Assembly (NCBI GenBank): GCA_015501585.1
Contig: JADNRY010000282.1
Location: 1-64,000 of the forward strand
DNA from: Rhodocollybia butyracea
Taxonomy: Eukaryota > Basidiomycota > Agaricomycetes > Agaricales > Omphalotaceae
Length of the DNA: 64,000 nt
Direction: 5' to 3'
Part shown: positions 45,960 through 58,578 of the stretch, piece after piece
Numbering within the stretch: position 1 is the stretch's first letter
Layout of the letters: each line of letters opens with the position of its first letter
Notes under the pieces: model-generated
What the model was told of the DNA's origin: nothing
Seen by the model: the letters and a program-made list of their open reading frames with translations, nothing else
Databases searched by the model: none
Position numbers and translations under genes: made by a program

Positions 45960-46194
45960 GGCCGTACTATCTTGGGCCGAAGATCATTCAAACGCTGTTT
46001 GTTCGCCGTATATGATTCTTGAAGATGTACCGGGAATACCGCTCAACGAGGAGTGGTATGAACCATCGACGCGTGGACCACAGGTTGCGAATCTATTAAC
46101 AGCCTTTACAAATCATGTCAGAAAGATGCATCTGTCTCTTGATCTGCCTCCACTTTGGGTAATTGGCAGCATCTACTTCCGGTCCAAGAAGTAA
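45960..46194 (+). pseudogene. Aminoglycoside-phosphotransferase-like kinase fragment
   Basis: The plus frame reads CSPYMILEDVPGIPLNEEWY ... LPPLWVIGSIYF. This resembles the hinge and following helix of fungal APH/choline-kinase-like proteins (PYxIMExVxGxxL...W, then IGSLYF). Catalytic parts are absent, so it is a short remnant. It has no frame link to the FunK1 gene on the other strand. Confidence 0.5.
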
Positions 46195-46251
46195 GCTATT
46201 GGGTACACGGAACTCTCAGATTGACAAGATAACGTAACAACAGGTATAGAT

Positions 46252-48808
46252 CTATTTCGTAGACGATGTAGGCAGCAGGAACTTACGAGCCACTTTTAAG
46301 AAAGAAAGTAGCCCTCGGTCTGCAATATCGGAAAATACTTCGCATTTCAGGCTCTCCGGCGTGTCAACCCATGTACGCCCCAGCAAATAGAGGGAGTCAA
46401 TCCAGGCTTCGAGAAATGGCTGAGCTTGTTGTAAGAATTCTCCATACCTATTTGCGCCCATCGGGTATTTAGTGATGTCTACGGTTGCTGATTCTCTATT
46501 AGCCGACGATCCATCGAGCAATTCACGCCAACGTTGGATGGGTGCTTGATTCTGGACACCATCTAGCGACAAAGGATTGAAAACGCATGCCCACTGTGCA
46601 ACAAAATAGAAAGACCAATAGTCGTCCAATGGCGAATGAATGCGATCTGTCAGAGCTGGATTCAACAACCAACGGGACATAAAAGCTTCAGTACCCTGTA
46701 CAACATCCATGTATAAGTTATATTAGCAAATAAAGACACAACAAGAATACTTACCGATTTTGTACCTCCATGTGCTTTGTCGAAATATGTGTTCCAGTCG
46801 ATCGCCATATCGGCATCGATCAGGATAGCAGCATGTTGCTTCTCGATTGACAAATCTTTGCAGAGCTGTAGAATTTCCATCTGTACGGCGTTTGGCTGGT
46901 CAATGGTGAAAGCTATGTCGCATTCAGATAGTTGGTTCGGTGTGAGAACATTCCAGATGCTAACATCGCGATGTTGATATGAGCGCTGGATCATATTGTA
47001 GTAGCCTACATAATTTAACGCGGCGTGAGTAGCGCAGAAGTATGAATGAAGGGAAAGTACCCACCAATATGGGCGTGAGTGATCGCTGTAATCAGCGACT
47101 GCAGATCAGGAGCGGACACAAGGCTGGATCCCGCATCCTGCATCACTTGTATCAATAGCGCGCGATAATCTGGGCGCTCGGTATCTCCCTTCTCGTATAA
47201 ATGCCATCGGTATTCTTCCATAGCCTCTGTGTCAAGATGGGAAGACGGAAGGAAGAGGTGGTTTGTAGTGATGCAGGTATCTGTATGGTATGCCCAAAAC
47301 GAATACACATGCTTTGGCAAGCCAAACATACCACTGCAGTCACCACGCACCTTTGGTTCGATAACTGCACCGAAGAAGGAGACCCAAGAGCTCTTCAAGA
47401 CTGCTGATACCCCGGGCTCAAGGACAAGCGGATATTGGGATGGATGCCAATCGACCGTGAGCGGAATATATTTCACGCTGTCGCCTGCAGCGGACTCGGG
47501 AGAGATCATGATGAGTTTAGCTGCCAGCGAATATTAGAAGATAGTACATGAATGCAAGGAATGCTCACCTTTGTCGATCAGGGAGTTCGGGGAGTTCGAC
47601 GCCGATTTTGCCTGCTTGCTTCTAGAGCTACGGGTACCAGAATTTGGGTGCAGTTGGCTCTGTGAGCCCAGCGGGCCCGTTCCCTGGCTTTTGGCTTTCT
47701 CTTTCTCCACGTTTTCCTGTGAACGTCGAACGGTCTCAGTGACAGGGATAAGAGGCGTTGCAGCTGGCGGGTCCTTTTTCGTCGTATCTGGAATTTTGAA
47801 ACCAAACACACGAGTAGAACGACCACGGACACAGGTGCTACGGTACAGGAGCCGTTCAGTGTTGACGAGGAAGTGTTCGACGTCCTGACGGCCAGGGAGA
47901 CAAGCTTGGTTTTCATTACACCATCTGGGTAAACCAGCGTCACCGCGATCCTTCCAGGTAAAAATGGATAGAAAAAGTCGGACGAGATCTTTCTGATCAC
48001 TCGCATCATCGAGTTTGAGCGGCTTAGATGCAGTAAGTCCACCCCTGTGGAAAACAAGTAAACGGAAGACGCGTTTTTTCTGATCATAAGCAAGAACCAG
48101 CGCATATTGGCGGAGCGGAGCGGCACTGAATAGGCACCGAGCATATGCCCCCGCTTGAAGAACCAGCTCCAACCATGAACTTTTGACCTCTACTGGAATC
48201 TTCATCTGCGTGGCTCTGGATGGTGGACTCCAATAAAGTTCACTGGGTACCTCGTCACAGAACAAACCTGCTAGGTGAGGTTTTAGAGGTTCAGCTTCAT
48301 CTATCCCATCCTTCATACATTTGTCCCAAATAAAGAACTTGAGACGTTGAAGAAAGACAGGCCTGTTGGGCTCATGGCGACGGAGGGCAGTAGCACAGGA
48401 ATTGACGCATCGGTTTAGAAAATTGCACAGCCCCGCATAGTGATCTCGTTCAGCGGGGTTGGCCAAGGCTAAAAGTGAAGCGGGATTCGAATTCACAAAG
48501 GACTGAGAAGCCCTCTCGATTACAAGTTCGAGTTTATCGATGTCTATGTCGTAATATTCCAGGCGATCAGAGTTTTTGGACTCAAGCTTCAGAGGGTCAG
48601 CACCGGGCTTTCTCTGCTTGGCTAAAAGCGAGTGGGCAAGCATGTTGGTGGGAAGAACCCAAGTTTGTCCTTCAAGTTCTGGACGCATAAGGTCTATCAG
48701 ATCTTTCCGCGAAGATTTATCAGAGCCTTCAAGCTGGAAAGAGCCATGGTTAGAGCTATGACCGGTAGCGGTTTTGCGTGGTGGGGTGGAGGACCTCGGA
48801 GACGACAT
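46252..48808 (-). CDS. FunK1-type fungal protein kinase
   Basis: Exons 48808-47569, 47520-47065, 47005-46755 and 46695-46252 keep phase and give about 796 residues. The N-terminal part (MSSPRSSTPPRKTATG..., then IPVEVKSSWLELVLQAGAYA) and the split kinase lobe match FunK1 (PF17667, from memory). The catalytic loop is HRDVSIWNVL (about 576), the metal-binding motif is LIDADMAIDW (DxD in place of DFG), and GTEAFMSRWLL sits in the activation/P+1 region. A Ser/Lys-rich linker lies at about 365-415. The last exon may instead splice at GTAAGT (46286), which would change the C-terminus. The family is expanded in mushrooms; substrates are unknown. Confidence 0.87.
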
Positions 48809-49500
48809 GGACCGTGACGGTAGAAAACAAGTTCAAGCACCCGTGTGGCGTTCATTATAATATTATAATGATCACGCTTGCGCGTTAGATCATATAAATT
48901 GGTAGGAACAGTCGAGCGCTCAGCATTCAAACTGAAGTTCAGGTGCATCGGGACTGGCTGTTGTCGTATTGTCAAGTTGGTTCCTGTTCGCAGTAATTAA
49001 TGAATATTTTCCCCCAATTTGAACATACGAAGCTTGTCACTTCGTCGATTCGCTGGCGGTGGATTAGAACCAGGAGAGTATGAAGAAGCAGAAGAAATCA
49101 TTCTAAGAGTCATTAACATTACGGCATGCTGGAGCCGAATAAGTGTGGTGACGAGCGCCTATTGCAGCCTCTTTTCAGTTCCTTTCTTGTTGTCACTCGT
49201 GTCTCCTGGCAGTGGCAGCATTTCTTCTTTCATAGATATGTCCTATAGGTGCTCCAACGGTAAGCAGCTCGATTATATAACCTTTCTATCTTTTCTGTAA
49301 GATCATGAACATGAGGCTTTCTCGAGTCCCCAGTGTGGGGAACCAATAATGATAGCACGCTATTCGCAAATCAAGTGTTCATGAATTCATTGTTGCCCAG
49401 TTTATTGACCTATCAATCTTACCAAATCCTTTTCAACTTTATACTGACTTTATCCTTGTAGCCCATTCATCTCAAGCCGTATCCAGGTCATCCAATTGTC
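48809..49500. other. FunK1 upstream region, no gene seen
   Basis: Probably contains the kinase promoter. A 93-codon plus ORF at 49019-49300 is unrecognised. Confidence 0.35.
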
Positions 49501-49504
49501 AGCC

Positions 49505-50720
49505 CTCTCAAATCGGATATCATATCCCCGCCGCAGCACCCATTTTCTTTTCGTGCTTCGTGGACTCAAAGCTTTAGCTTTGGACCTACAATTCCGGTTC
49601 CGCCGTCCTAAATCTTGTTTCTGTTATTTCTCGTCAGTGTGCAGTTCATCGATGGCTTTGTAGTGATGGAAAAGACGGAAACGAGACTATACAGGCGACC
49701 ACATCGGAGGAGGAGAAGGAGTACCGAATAGGACTGGCGCTGCTATGATTCCAAAGACGATGCAAAGGGATTTGTCGAACGAGGTGAGTAAATCGTTTGA
49801 TCGTCCCTTCTGACCATGTCTAATGCAAGTGGATCAGTACTTTTCGCGTTCAATTGGAGTTTTGTCCATGCCTGCGACGACCACTGCAGTGAAGCAATTG
49901 GCTCGTACGCTTTTACCCATACACGCTATCCACTCTCGCGTGTCTGTGGCTGGTTCCACGACCGAAATCAGAGCCCAATAACGGAAACTTCGGTGTTCAT
50001 GTTGTAGGCCAATGTCTTAGCGTCCCGGGGACAACCATCCAGAGACGGAAGATATCCTGGAACGCATCATATCCTCGCCGCAGCACGCATTTTCTTTTCG
50101 TGGACTCTAATCTTTAGAACCTGCAATCCCGGTTCCGTCCTCCTAAATCGCGCTTCTGTGCTTCTCATTATACAATATGCCAATGGCTTTCTGGTGAAGG
50201 AAAAGGGGTCTACAGCTACAGACGATCACGCCGGAGGAGGAGGAATATCACCAACGCCGCTATGATTCCGAAGACGTTGCAGAGGGATTCGTTCGACAAG
50301 GTGAGGAAATCTCCCCTTACCCTGCCGTTGTCTAATAAATTAGCACTTTAGTGTTCAAACGTTCATGTCGAGAAGTGGGGTAGAACTGTTGAAGGGTATC
50401 GCTATAAGGGAAACAGTTATATGGAATACTCGTTCAAGTCGTCGTTACCCTCGTTCATTCTTATCGGTCTTCCGAATTTTACCCGTTGAAGTTCGATCAA
50501 GTTTTATCCACAGCTCTACTGTTCTCCACTCCGGTACTGTTCGTACACTTTTATTCCTACACGCCATCCGAGGGAAACGTTCCTCTCCGCCCGCCAAATC
50601 CGCGTGTCTGTGGCTAGTTCCAGGTTCTGAAATCGATTGGGTCCAGACCGCCCTGTATACCAGAACTTCGGTGCCCATGGTGTAGGCCAGTGTCTTTGCA
50701 TCCCGGGGGTGCGGGGTAAG
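49505..50720. repeat. Tandem duplication, about 540-640-base unit
   Basis: 49505-49800 matches 50060-50340 (GCAGCAC(C/G)CATTTTCTTTTCGTG, GGAGGAGGAG, CGCTGCTATGATTCCAAAGACG). 49905-50040 matches 50550-50715 (CGCGTGTCTGTGGCT, AACTTCGGTG, GTGTAGGCCAGTGTCTT or variants). Minus-strand frames in the second copy (50614-50931, 50445-50723) look coding but are unrecognised. Confidence 0.65.
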
Positions 50721-50959
50721 CACTGGTAGGATTTCCGGCCAGGAAAAGGTAAAGGTATCTCCAGCTCGGTGTCGCCTGTACCTGTCCTCCGATAGCTGGG
50801 ATTATGATTGGTGAGAGAGATGAGGACATGAGTTTTGAGGCCGGGTTGGAGCTTTTTTCAAAGGAAGAGTCCGAATCCCATGCTCCTCGCGCTACTTGAT
50901 CATCCTTCTTTGGAATTCCAGAGCTCTTCATTGACGCTTTGTATCGTGTCCTTCGCCAC

Positions 50960-52820
50960 GCTTACAATAATGTCCGAAACGCGGCGAAGATTTCCGCAAA
51001 CAAGCGGACTCCTCAGCGATATCCAGCTACTTGGTTTCGGCTCTAGTCATGGAGCCTACAACTCAACGATTGAATCAAACGGGTGAACAAGCCCGAACCC
51101 AGAGCGGGTTTGACGGCCTCGAGGAGGGAGCTTCGGCCAGAGGCAAGAAGTGTCTGCTGGTGCATCTGGACGACGAGGGAAACTTCTCGCTTTTGATAGG
51201 TATGCTGCGCATCCAGTACCGATCCACGTCCACTAACAGACTTGTTTTACAGAAATTTGGTGTTCATCCTCGACACTATATTGCGTCGTTTGCCGTGCGT
51301 ACAGAAGCTTCTCGCTTTTAATAGGTATGCTGCGCATCCAGTACCGATTCACGTCCACTAACAGACTTGTTTTAGTGTCGACGGCACTTTTCTCCCACAT
51401 CCCCAGAAATTCGGTGTTCTTCCTCGGCGCTGTATCTACATATCTGGGTCGTTCACCCCGCGCACAGCAAACATAGCGAAGGCAGACACGCGGAACTTTC
51501 AACGCTACGAGCTCCCCGGTTTTGGCTCTGGTTATGAAGCCCTCAACTCAAAAGGGAACAAACGGGCGAACAAAATCAACACCGAAGCATGCTGGGCGAA
51601 CTCGAGGTGGGGGACCACAGGTGTCTACTGGTGGATCTGGATGACGAGTGAACCTTGTCGCTTTTAGTAGGTATGTTGTGCATCCAGTACCGATTGCTGA
51701 ACACTAACAGACTTGTTCTAGTATTGACGTGACTTTTCTCCATCATCCCCGCACACTTCGCTGTCGCTGCAGTACCATTGCCATGGTCCCCTAGAGCCCC
51801 ATACCCCCACTATTTTTGTTCCGTAACCTATGCCTCTCGACCACGTTTGGAGACCCGCCCAGGTATGCTCTCTCCGCAGTGTAACTGCTACCGGTCGCTG
51901 TCATTTTGTGTAAATTAATTCTCTCCCGCATCAAATCCGCATTTCTCATATCCCTTGTTTCTAGATGCCTGATCGTCGTTGTCATTTGGGCCTAGCAGAT
52001 GGGCTTTGACGGTATAATCTATGTCAAAGCTTCACTGGCATAACCAAGCACCACCTCAAGTCTCTTGATAATCTGATCACATCCCGAGTTGACCTGAATA
52101 TTTACGATATATGCCTTAATGGTAAGTTCACGTCTTTGCCGCCGCTCCGTTATTTCCCACTAAATTTTTTCCAGTATCGAAATGCAATGAGGGCTTTTGC
52201 AGACAAGTGGACTCCTTAGCGATATCAGCTACCAGCGAGTTTGGCGGCCTCGATCGGTCAAAACGCAAAAGGTGTCTGCTGGTGAATTTGGACGACGAGG
52301 GAAGCTTGTCGCTTATAGCAGGTACACTGTGCACTGAGTACCGATTGCCCACCACCAACAGACTTGTTCTAGTATACAAAAGTCTCCACCATCCCCGCAC
52401 AATTCGCTGTCGCTACAGATGAGCCGTCTACCCTACTGTTTTTGTTCCGTAATCTACGCCTCTCAATTCAGAGTCCCGCCTACGTTTACCCTCCGCAGAG
52501 CAAATGCTACCGGTCGCTGTCGTTTTGTGTAATTCTCTTCCGCATCAAATCCGCTCCTTTCTCGTCTCTCATGCCCCTGTTTCTAGATGCCCAATCGTCG
52601 TTGTCATTGTCATTTGGGCCTAGTAGAACGGGTTTATGACAGTATATTCTATGACGGTCCTCCCAAAGCTTCACTAGCATAAGCCAAGCACCATCTCAGT
52701 CTCTTGATTTTCTGATCACATCCTGACGTGAATATTTACTGTACGCTATGCCTGAATGGTGAGTTCACATCTTTGCCGTTGCTCCATTGTTTCTGACTAA
52801 ATTTTTTTTCCAGTCTGGCC
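50960..52820 (+). repeat. Tandem repeat array of a gene-like, intron-bearing unit
   Basis: A segment encoding KKCLLVHLDDEGNFSLLI-like sequence is followed by an intron-like element (GTATGCTGCGCATCCAGTACCG ... CTAACAGACTTGTTTTAG). The intron-like element occurs at about 51200, 51327, 51667 and 52320. The longer stretch 51520-52175 is repeated at 52200-52815 at about 625-650 bases offset, ending each time in CTAAATTTTTTCCAG-like acceptors. Copies are diverged and no full ORF survives. Family unknown. Confidence 0.6.
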
Positions 52821-55700
52821 GGCGCATACCTTTTGTTTCTGACTGGATTTTTGAGGACCACCTTCACGCAGGACACTACTTGCTACATCATCTGTTTTTT
52901 CGCTGTAATATACTGGTGCACCACTACACGATGATTTCCTGCTTTAGTTTTCTATTCAAAATTCCTCGTTGACTCTGGGTACGAATCGAGTCATATTTAC
53001 TGAAACCTGAGAGTAAGTTTGTTTGCATACGATCCTTTGAAGGTTCCTTTCCCAGTCAGGTTCCCCGGTGCCTAACTTCCCGGGAAGATCTCAGGCTTCC
53101 AAACTTCTTAGAACTGCTAAATTATCCTGCTTGGTCCTCCAGGGCGTTGCTCTTTTTGGCTCCTTGTCTGAAGGAATGAATGGTACTATGAATCTATGTG
53201 GCGTACTCATCGGCTGCTGTACGACTAGAACACTAACTTTCAACTGCGAACAGAGGCCATACCCTCGGTGACAACATACCGAAAGCACCCCATATCTACT
53301 GCCTCCGATGTTTCCACGAAATCAGAACCTAGTTGGCAGCCATGTCTACGGGAAGCACATACCGAATGTGCTCAATTACTCACCCCAAAACGTCACCAGT
53401 GCACGCACTTGATAGGTGGCTACAACAACGAGAACCTTCTTGGGAGATCGGCTTGGTCGGTGATCCCAGCATGGCTGCAAACCCAAACCTTGTTCGTGAG
53501 CGTGAGCGTTGATTCATTGATTGTGATCTTCACCTCCTGTGCTGCTGAGTCATTCAGGCTGTAACATGATCAAATCTGACAATTCGGATTCTGGTGATCT
53601 TCGAAGCTTCTTTGACTGAATTTTTTTTGCGCGATAAACATGATATATACTGAAGTACTGGCTTATTACCAGCGAAACCTCAATCTCGTTCGTTTGAATA
53701 CAAGGGTTGCTTATACATGAAAGCTTGTAGTACTTGGTAAGAATCCTACGCTATCCTTCTTTGGTGTATCTTAAGCCATCTTCTTTCACACGTGCTATCG
53801 ACGTTGCATATGGCATCTTTGACCCCAAATCAGTGGACACTACAAATCTAGTAAGTTGGATCTGAGACGTTTCGTTAAATGGATAACATCCAATGTCCAT
53901 TAATGAATCTCTGGGAGTGATTAGTTGGAGTTGGAATTACTTCTGTGTTAGGGCGGTAGCTCATGTATCTAGGTTCTCTGCTTCTCATAATTAACCCGGG
54001 ACTTTGAAACTCAGACGATCATCTGCTCCGAAAGGGGAAGCGTCAAAGGCTTGAACAGATATAGACGAGAGATCATATTCGGCTGGTTTCCATTGAAGTG
54101 ACCTAGATAGCTACAGTCGACGCTGTAGGCTACAGGATCTCCGACGACTATAGGGGGACATAAGCCCCACCCTGGGCGAACACTCCGACTCCATGAGCGC
54201 AAAACAAACGGAGGTAAAGCGATTTTCCGCCGCCAGCCACTATGAAACAGGGTCTGGTTCTTGAAGGTCTACGACGCGCCTTATTGTACGGTACTCGTGT
54301 ACGTAGTCGACCTGTGTGCTGGGATGAATCGCTTTACGCTGTCACAGCTGGGGGCATTGCAACACACATAGGGTGCAACGTGTTGCGCGGGGGTGACCGC
54401 GCCGGTTATTCCTTCCTTCCACCGTCTGCAAAAAGCTTCGAGAAATTGTTAAATTCTAGGACTACATTTCGCTGCATCCTTAGCAATAATCTAAATCAGG
54501 ATGGAGAGTCAAATTCAGAGAGGTCAAAGCGAGTTTTTTTAAAAGCACGTGAGAGCTTGTTTCCGTAGTTCGCTCTTTGTTTCTGCGAACGGCTTCTTCT
54601 CGATATTTACTCTGGGTCAGGAGCTCCCCATGGTGTGACACCTGACCCTTAGGCCTGCTGTAAAAAGAAACTATCCAGTATCAGAAAGTTTTGGCTCTGT
54701 GGCTTGTCAGTGGCTTCAAGTAAACCAGCAATGTTATTATCGCTGGCTCATTACCATTTGTCAAAAGGGTCTGGTCATTCTTCTCTTTCCCCATGCTCTA
54801 AGAGCCTCGTTAACTTTCAAGATCTCCCCACCTACACCTGAACACTTACATGATCTATGCAAGTCAAGCAATTCGTCTACTCAGAAATTATTCAAATATT
54901 GCAAACTCAATTGTCGGGGCCGAAGCTGATTTCCAGCACTCAAACTACAGATTCCATATATGGAAACCTCTCTAAATGCTCTAATCAATTTGACGCCGAC
55001 GGAGCGCTGATGGCGCGTCGTTAAGAGTCAGGACTCGAAAGCTGTAAAACAGTGGCCATTTAAACTAATCTTTTTGCTATATATTCTCCCCTTCTTCCCT
55101 CCTTCAAGCCTCAATCGCAAATACTTATTTCACTGTTAGAAGTACACTCTCACAAACGCGTTTCCCTTGTGGTAGGTCCCCAGAGTTTGGCTGTGGGAGA
55201 TAATGGATGCCGCTGGGTATACACTATTGTGTTCTTTGGCACTCGATCGCTGCTCCCAGTGTGTTGGCTTGAAGGCCACCTTACCAGGGTAAAAAAAAAC
55301 CTGGACATTTGACCCATACTCTATTCAGTTACGCCTGCAGGCTTACACCTGTATGTCTCCTGAACCCGATCGCTTCACGTCCTATGGGTGTGTGGGCGTA
55401 GAGATGCCAGAAAACATGCAAGAACAACGTGTAGTAACTCCCGTTTCTTCGTGTTTTTCGGTCATTCGGACCTAGTGGGTACTTATATCATCGGATGGTG
55501 GTTGTATGGACTTTTGCTTATCTTCCGTCTCTTGAGGCTGCTTGTGTTGAACTTGGGACATTGAGGACGACTTGGTTAATGGTGATTATACACGAAAGGT
55601 AAGCGCTGGTGCATGTACGAATGCTTACCGTAAGTAGGGAGACTTCGGTTTGCGAAGATACCTCGACTTCTAATCGATAGCTGAGTATTCCAAGTGGTCC
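52821..55700. other. No confident gene
   Basis: Scattered ORFs only. Those at 54242-54568 (plus, 108 codons) and 54011-54202 (minus) are open but unrecognised. Confidence 0.35.
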
Positions 55701-55759
55701 CGAGATATGGAGCATTGTAGACGGTTGCCGAGATATAGATGTGTACCGTTGAGGGGGAG

Positions 55760-56060
55760 GACGAGTGGAGCGATTTCAAGCTTTGGTGCGTGGTGAGTGC
55801 ACTGTGGTGGAGACAGAAAAATTACGATACAAGGTCGATCAAATTTTCTGGAACTGGAGTTGAGAAGAGACAGAACTTGAAGACGTTCCGCGTCGAATTG
55901 ATCGCCCCCGTTTGCCTCGGTTGAAAGGTGAGTAAGTATTCTTTTGTACTGACTCCCCCGAGCCTTCGATGAGTGGATCGATTTGTCCGCTTCCAACAGG
56001 AGAAGAGAGGCAGAACTGGAGATGTTCCGTATCGCTTTAATTACCTCCCAATTCTACGCT
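55760..56060 (+). repeat. Short diverged duplication
   Basis: AGAAGAGACAGAACTTGAAGA at 55862 and AGAAGAGAGGCAGAACTGGA at 56001 head two related stretches with GTTCCG(C/T)(G/A)TCG following. Only two copies are seen. Confidence 0.4.
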
Positions 56061-58578
56061 CAAGTGGTGACTGACTCCTCTTCCATATCTAATGATCCTT
56101 GAACTTCTCAAGCGTAGATCTATTCAGGCACTTCCAACAACGAAGCTTTACAGCTCTATGTCGCACAAAGATGAGTCATAGCTAGCCCTCTGTATAACCC
56201 GCTGTCGAGATTTCTCCTCGAAGGACTTGGTACAACCTCAATACACGGATCATCATACGGTTGCCGTTCCTATTATTACCCGACTTTCTTTGGCGAAATT
56301 CATAGCGGCAGAAGCGTTGTCGGGGATGATGTTATGGCTGATCATTACCACCTCAGATCTCCTTTAACCTCACGTTACAAGCCTCACAGCAACTCGAACA
56401 TCCGTTCAATGAGATATGAGCCGTTATTCCGACTGCTCGGGCACCTACTGGGAAATGCTAATGTTTGGACTAGCGCATTGCTTTACCGTGACTCTGGATT
56501 TGTACACGACGAACCTGACAAGAGAGATACTCCGCTCACGGCGGAAGGACGGAAAGAAACAACAGTGTTGGCAAAAGGCATGGGAGATTTTTTCATTTTC
56601 GACATCCCCTATGCCCTTGGCGTGATAGCTTTGATCAAACTCTTGTCAAGTTCTGCAACCGCCATCGTTATCGCTACTTCAAATCCTTCCCAATCTAGAG
56701 CTACCGGTACATTAAGGATATGAACGGGAGACGGATAGGATACCTGTGGCTTTCTTTGTATCTGACTCGAGCTTATCTTCCACGAACAAACGGAATCAAA
56801 GTTCAAGGGACATCTTTCAAAAATGGCATTGTGTGGTTCTTTGGATATGACGCTGCTCCTACACTAGTGGTGTTCCTCATGCATACAAATTATGTTCGTG
56901 GGTCCGACCACTGCTCTGGTTTTTAGGTTCGTGGAACTTTAATTATACTTTGAGGTCATTGTATTCGTGGAAAGTTAGGAACAAGGTTTGTTCAGTATAA
57001 CCTTTCTGTGCCTTCGAGGGATTGCTTTGAACCTTCCGGATATATCCAGCCTTTGAAGGATTCGCGTGAGGACATCAAGAGCCAAGTGTATGTATGACTC
57101 GAAGAAGGATGTGGAAATAACGGATATGCCGCGGCTCCCAATTTAGCACGCAACATTTCTTCGGAGAAATCAATGCTCCTGGGCGATGGCGATATGCACT
57201 GTGCTGAATTCGGTCGGTATTAGTGGCTTTTTGAATCTCGTTGGTGCTTTGCAGGAGCTCATAGGGCAGGCAGGGGATGATATCTCCCAGCGGACGTTGA
57301 CGAACTATATGTATTGCACCTCTGGTTTCAAATTCGCTACAATATGCGGTACGTGCTGGTTCATACTCCGTCCTGTTGTCTCCACAGGCTCGCTCTCGAG
57401 TCCTTTGTTCATAATTTGCCGGAAGCCGATGGGCGCGACTGATTTCATGATAAGCAAAGATTTTAATACAACTTTTCGGGAAGAGAAAGCAAGGTCGAAC
57501 CTGGTCTGGTCGGACGTTACCTGGAGCCTGCTGTCCTATATCCCCTTTGTGAAGGTCGAAGTGCGGATTTTCTCTTGAGACAATGGAACGGTGCGTGGCA
57601 CTTTTTAATTTGTTTTATCCAGGCAAGTATCATACCTCGAGTTGAATAAACTCCGATCGAGTTCAGCCAGGCTCGAGTCTCATAGCTGAAAAAGAGATTA
57701 AATCGCCGTATGAACCTGTCGTACAAATGGGGAATTAATTTGGTGGGTAGTGAGTAACCCTCTTTCTCATGTTACTCTGCGAGCGTATCGATTCAAATTG
57801 TCGCAAGAGCTGGGAAGGTTTTAATATCCCACAAAGTTTCTTGTGGCGCATCCATCACGAGACCTGTCTATTTTGCGTTCCCATCTTCCCATGCCTTCCC
57901 GACTTGGTCCAAGCGTCAACACTCTTTGATGATGCACCATTTGACACTTTCGATTAATTCTCTCACTAGCCGAGGCTTATTGTCTTTTGAAGAAGCTCGA
58001 GTTAGCCTAGTGGAACTTTCGGTGTAGAACAAGAGCATTCGGACGTTTTAGCGAAACTACAGGTGAAAGGACGATGTGGTATTGGGTTGATACAGTGGTA
58101 CTGGCCGTACAGGTTTATTCGATAAGAATAAATGATGACGAACACGGTAAGAATCCGAGAAATCTGGGAAGGACGGGCAATAATAATGCAAGAAGGCAAA
58201 TAATTATGGTATAAGTCGAGAGCGGGCGTATGAGGAGGGGAGGGATGTAAAATGGTTCGTGAGTGGAATGGTGAGTCGTGAAGAGTAGTAATCAACGTGT
58301 CGCGCGTAACTGATATAGATAACAGGAACAGACCGTCGTCGAGACGCATCCATTATGTAGGATACCGCCATCGAGACATCTGTCCTAGAAATAGAGAAAT
58401 AAAAGAAAAATCAATGAAACAAGCGACTATGACTACACTGAAGAATTTTAGTACAAGTGAGCGCTCACCACTCCGAGGAGGCTGAGGGGAGAAAGAACAG
58501 GAAAAAATACAGTTCCATACAGAGACAGAGAGGAAAAAAGAAGTCCGAGACACTCGAATGCACAGCACTCGAGAGGAT
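56061..58578. other. Unrecognised ORFs, then 3' flank of the HMG gene
   Basis: Plus ORFs 56334-56723 (129 codons) and 57186-57578 (130 codons) are the longest. Neither shows a motif I know, and they are not obviously joined by splice sites. 58000-58578 would hold the 3' untranslated region of the HMG gene. Confidence 0.3.
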
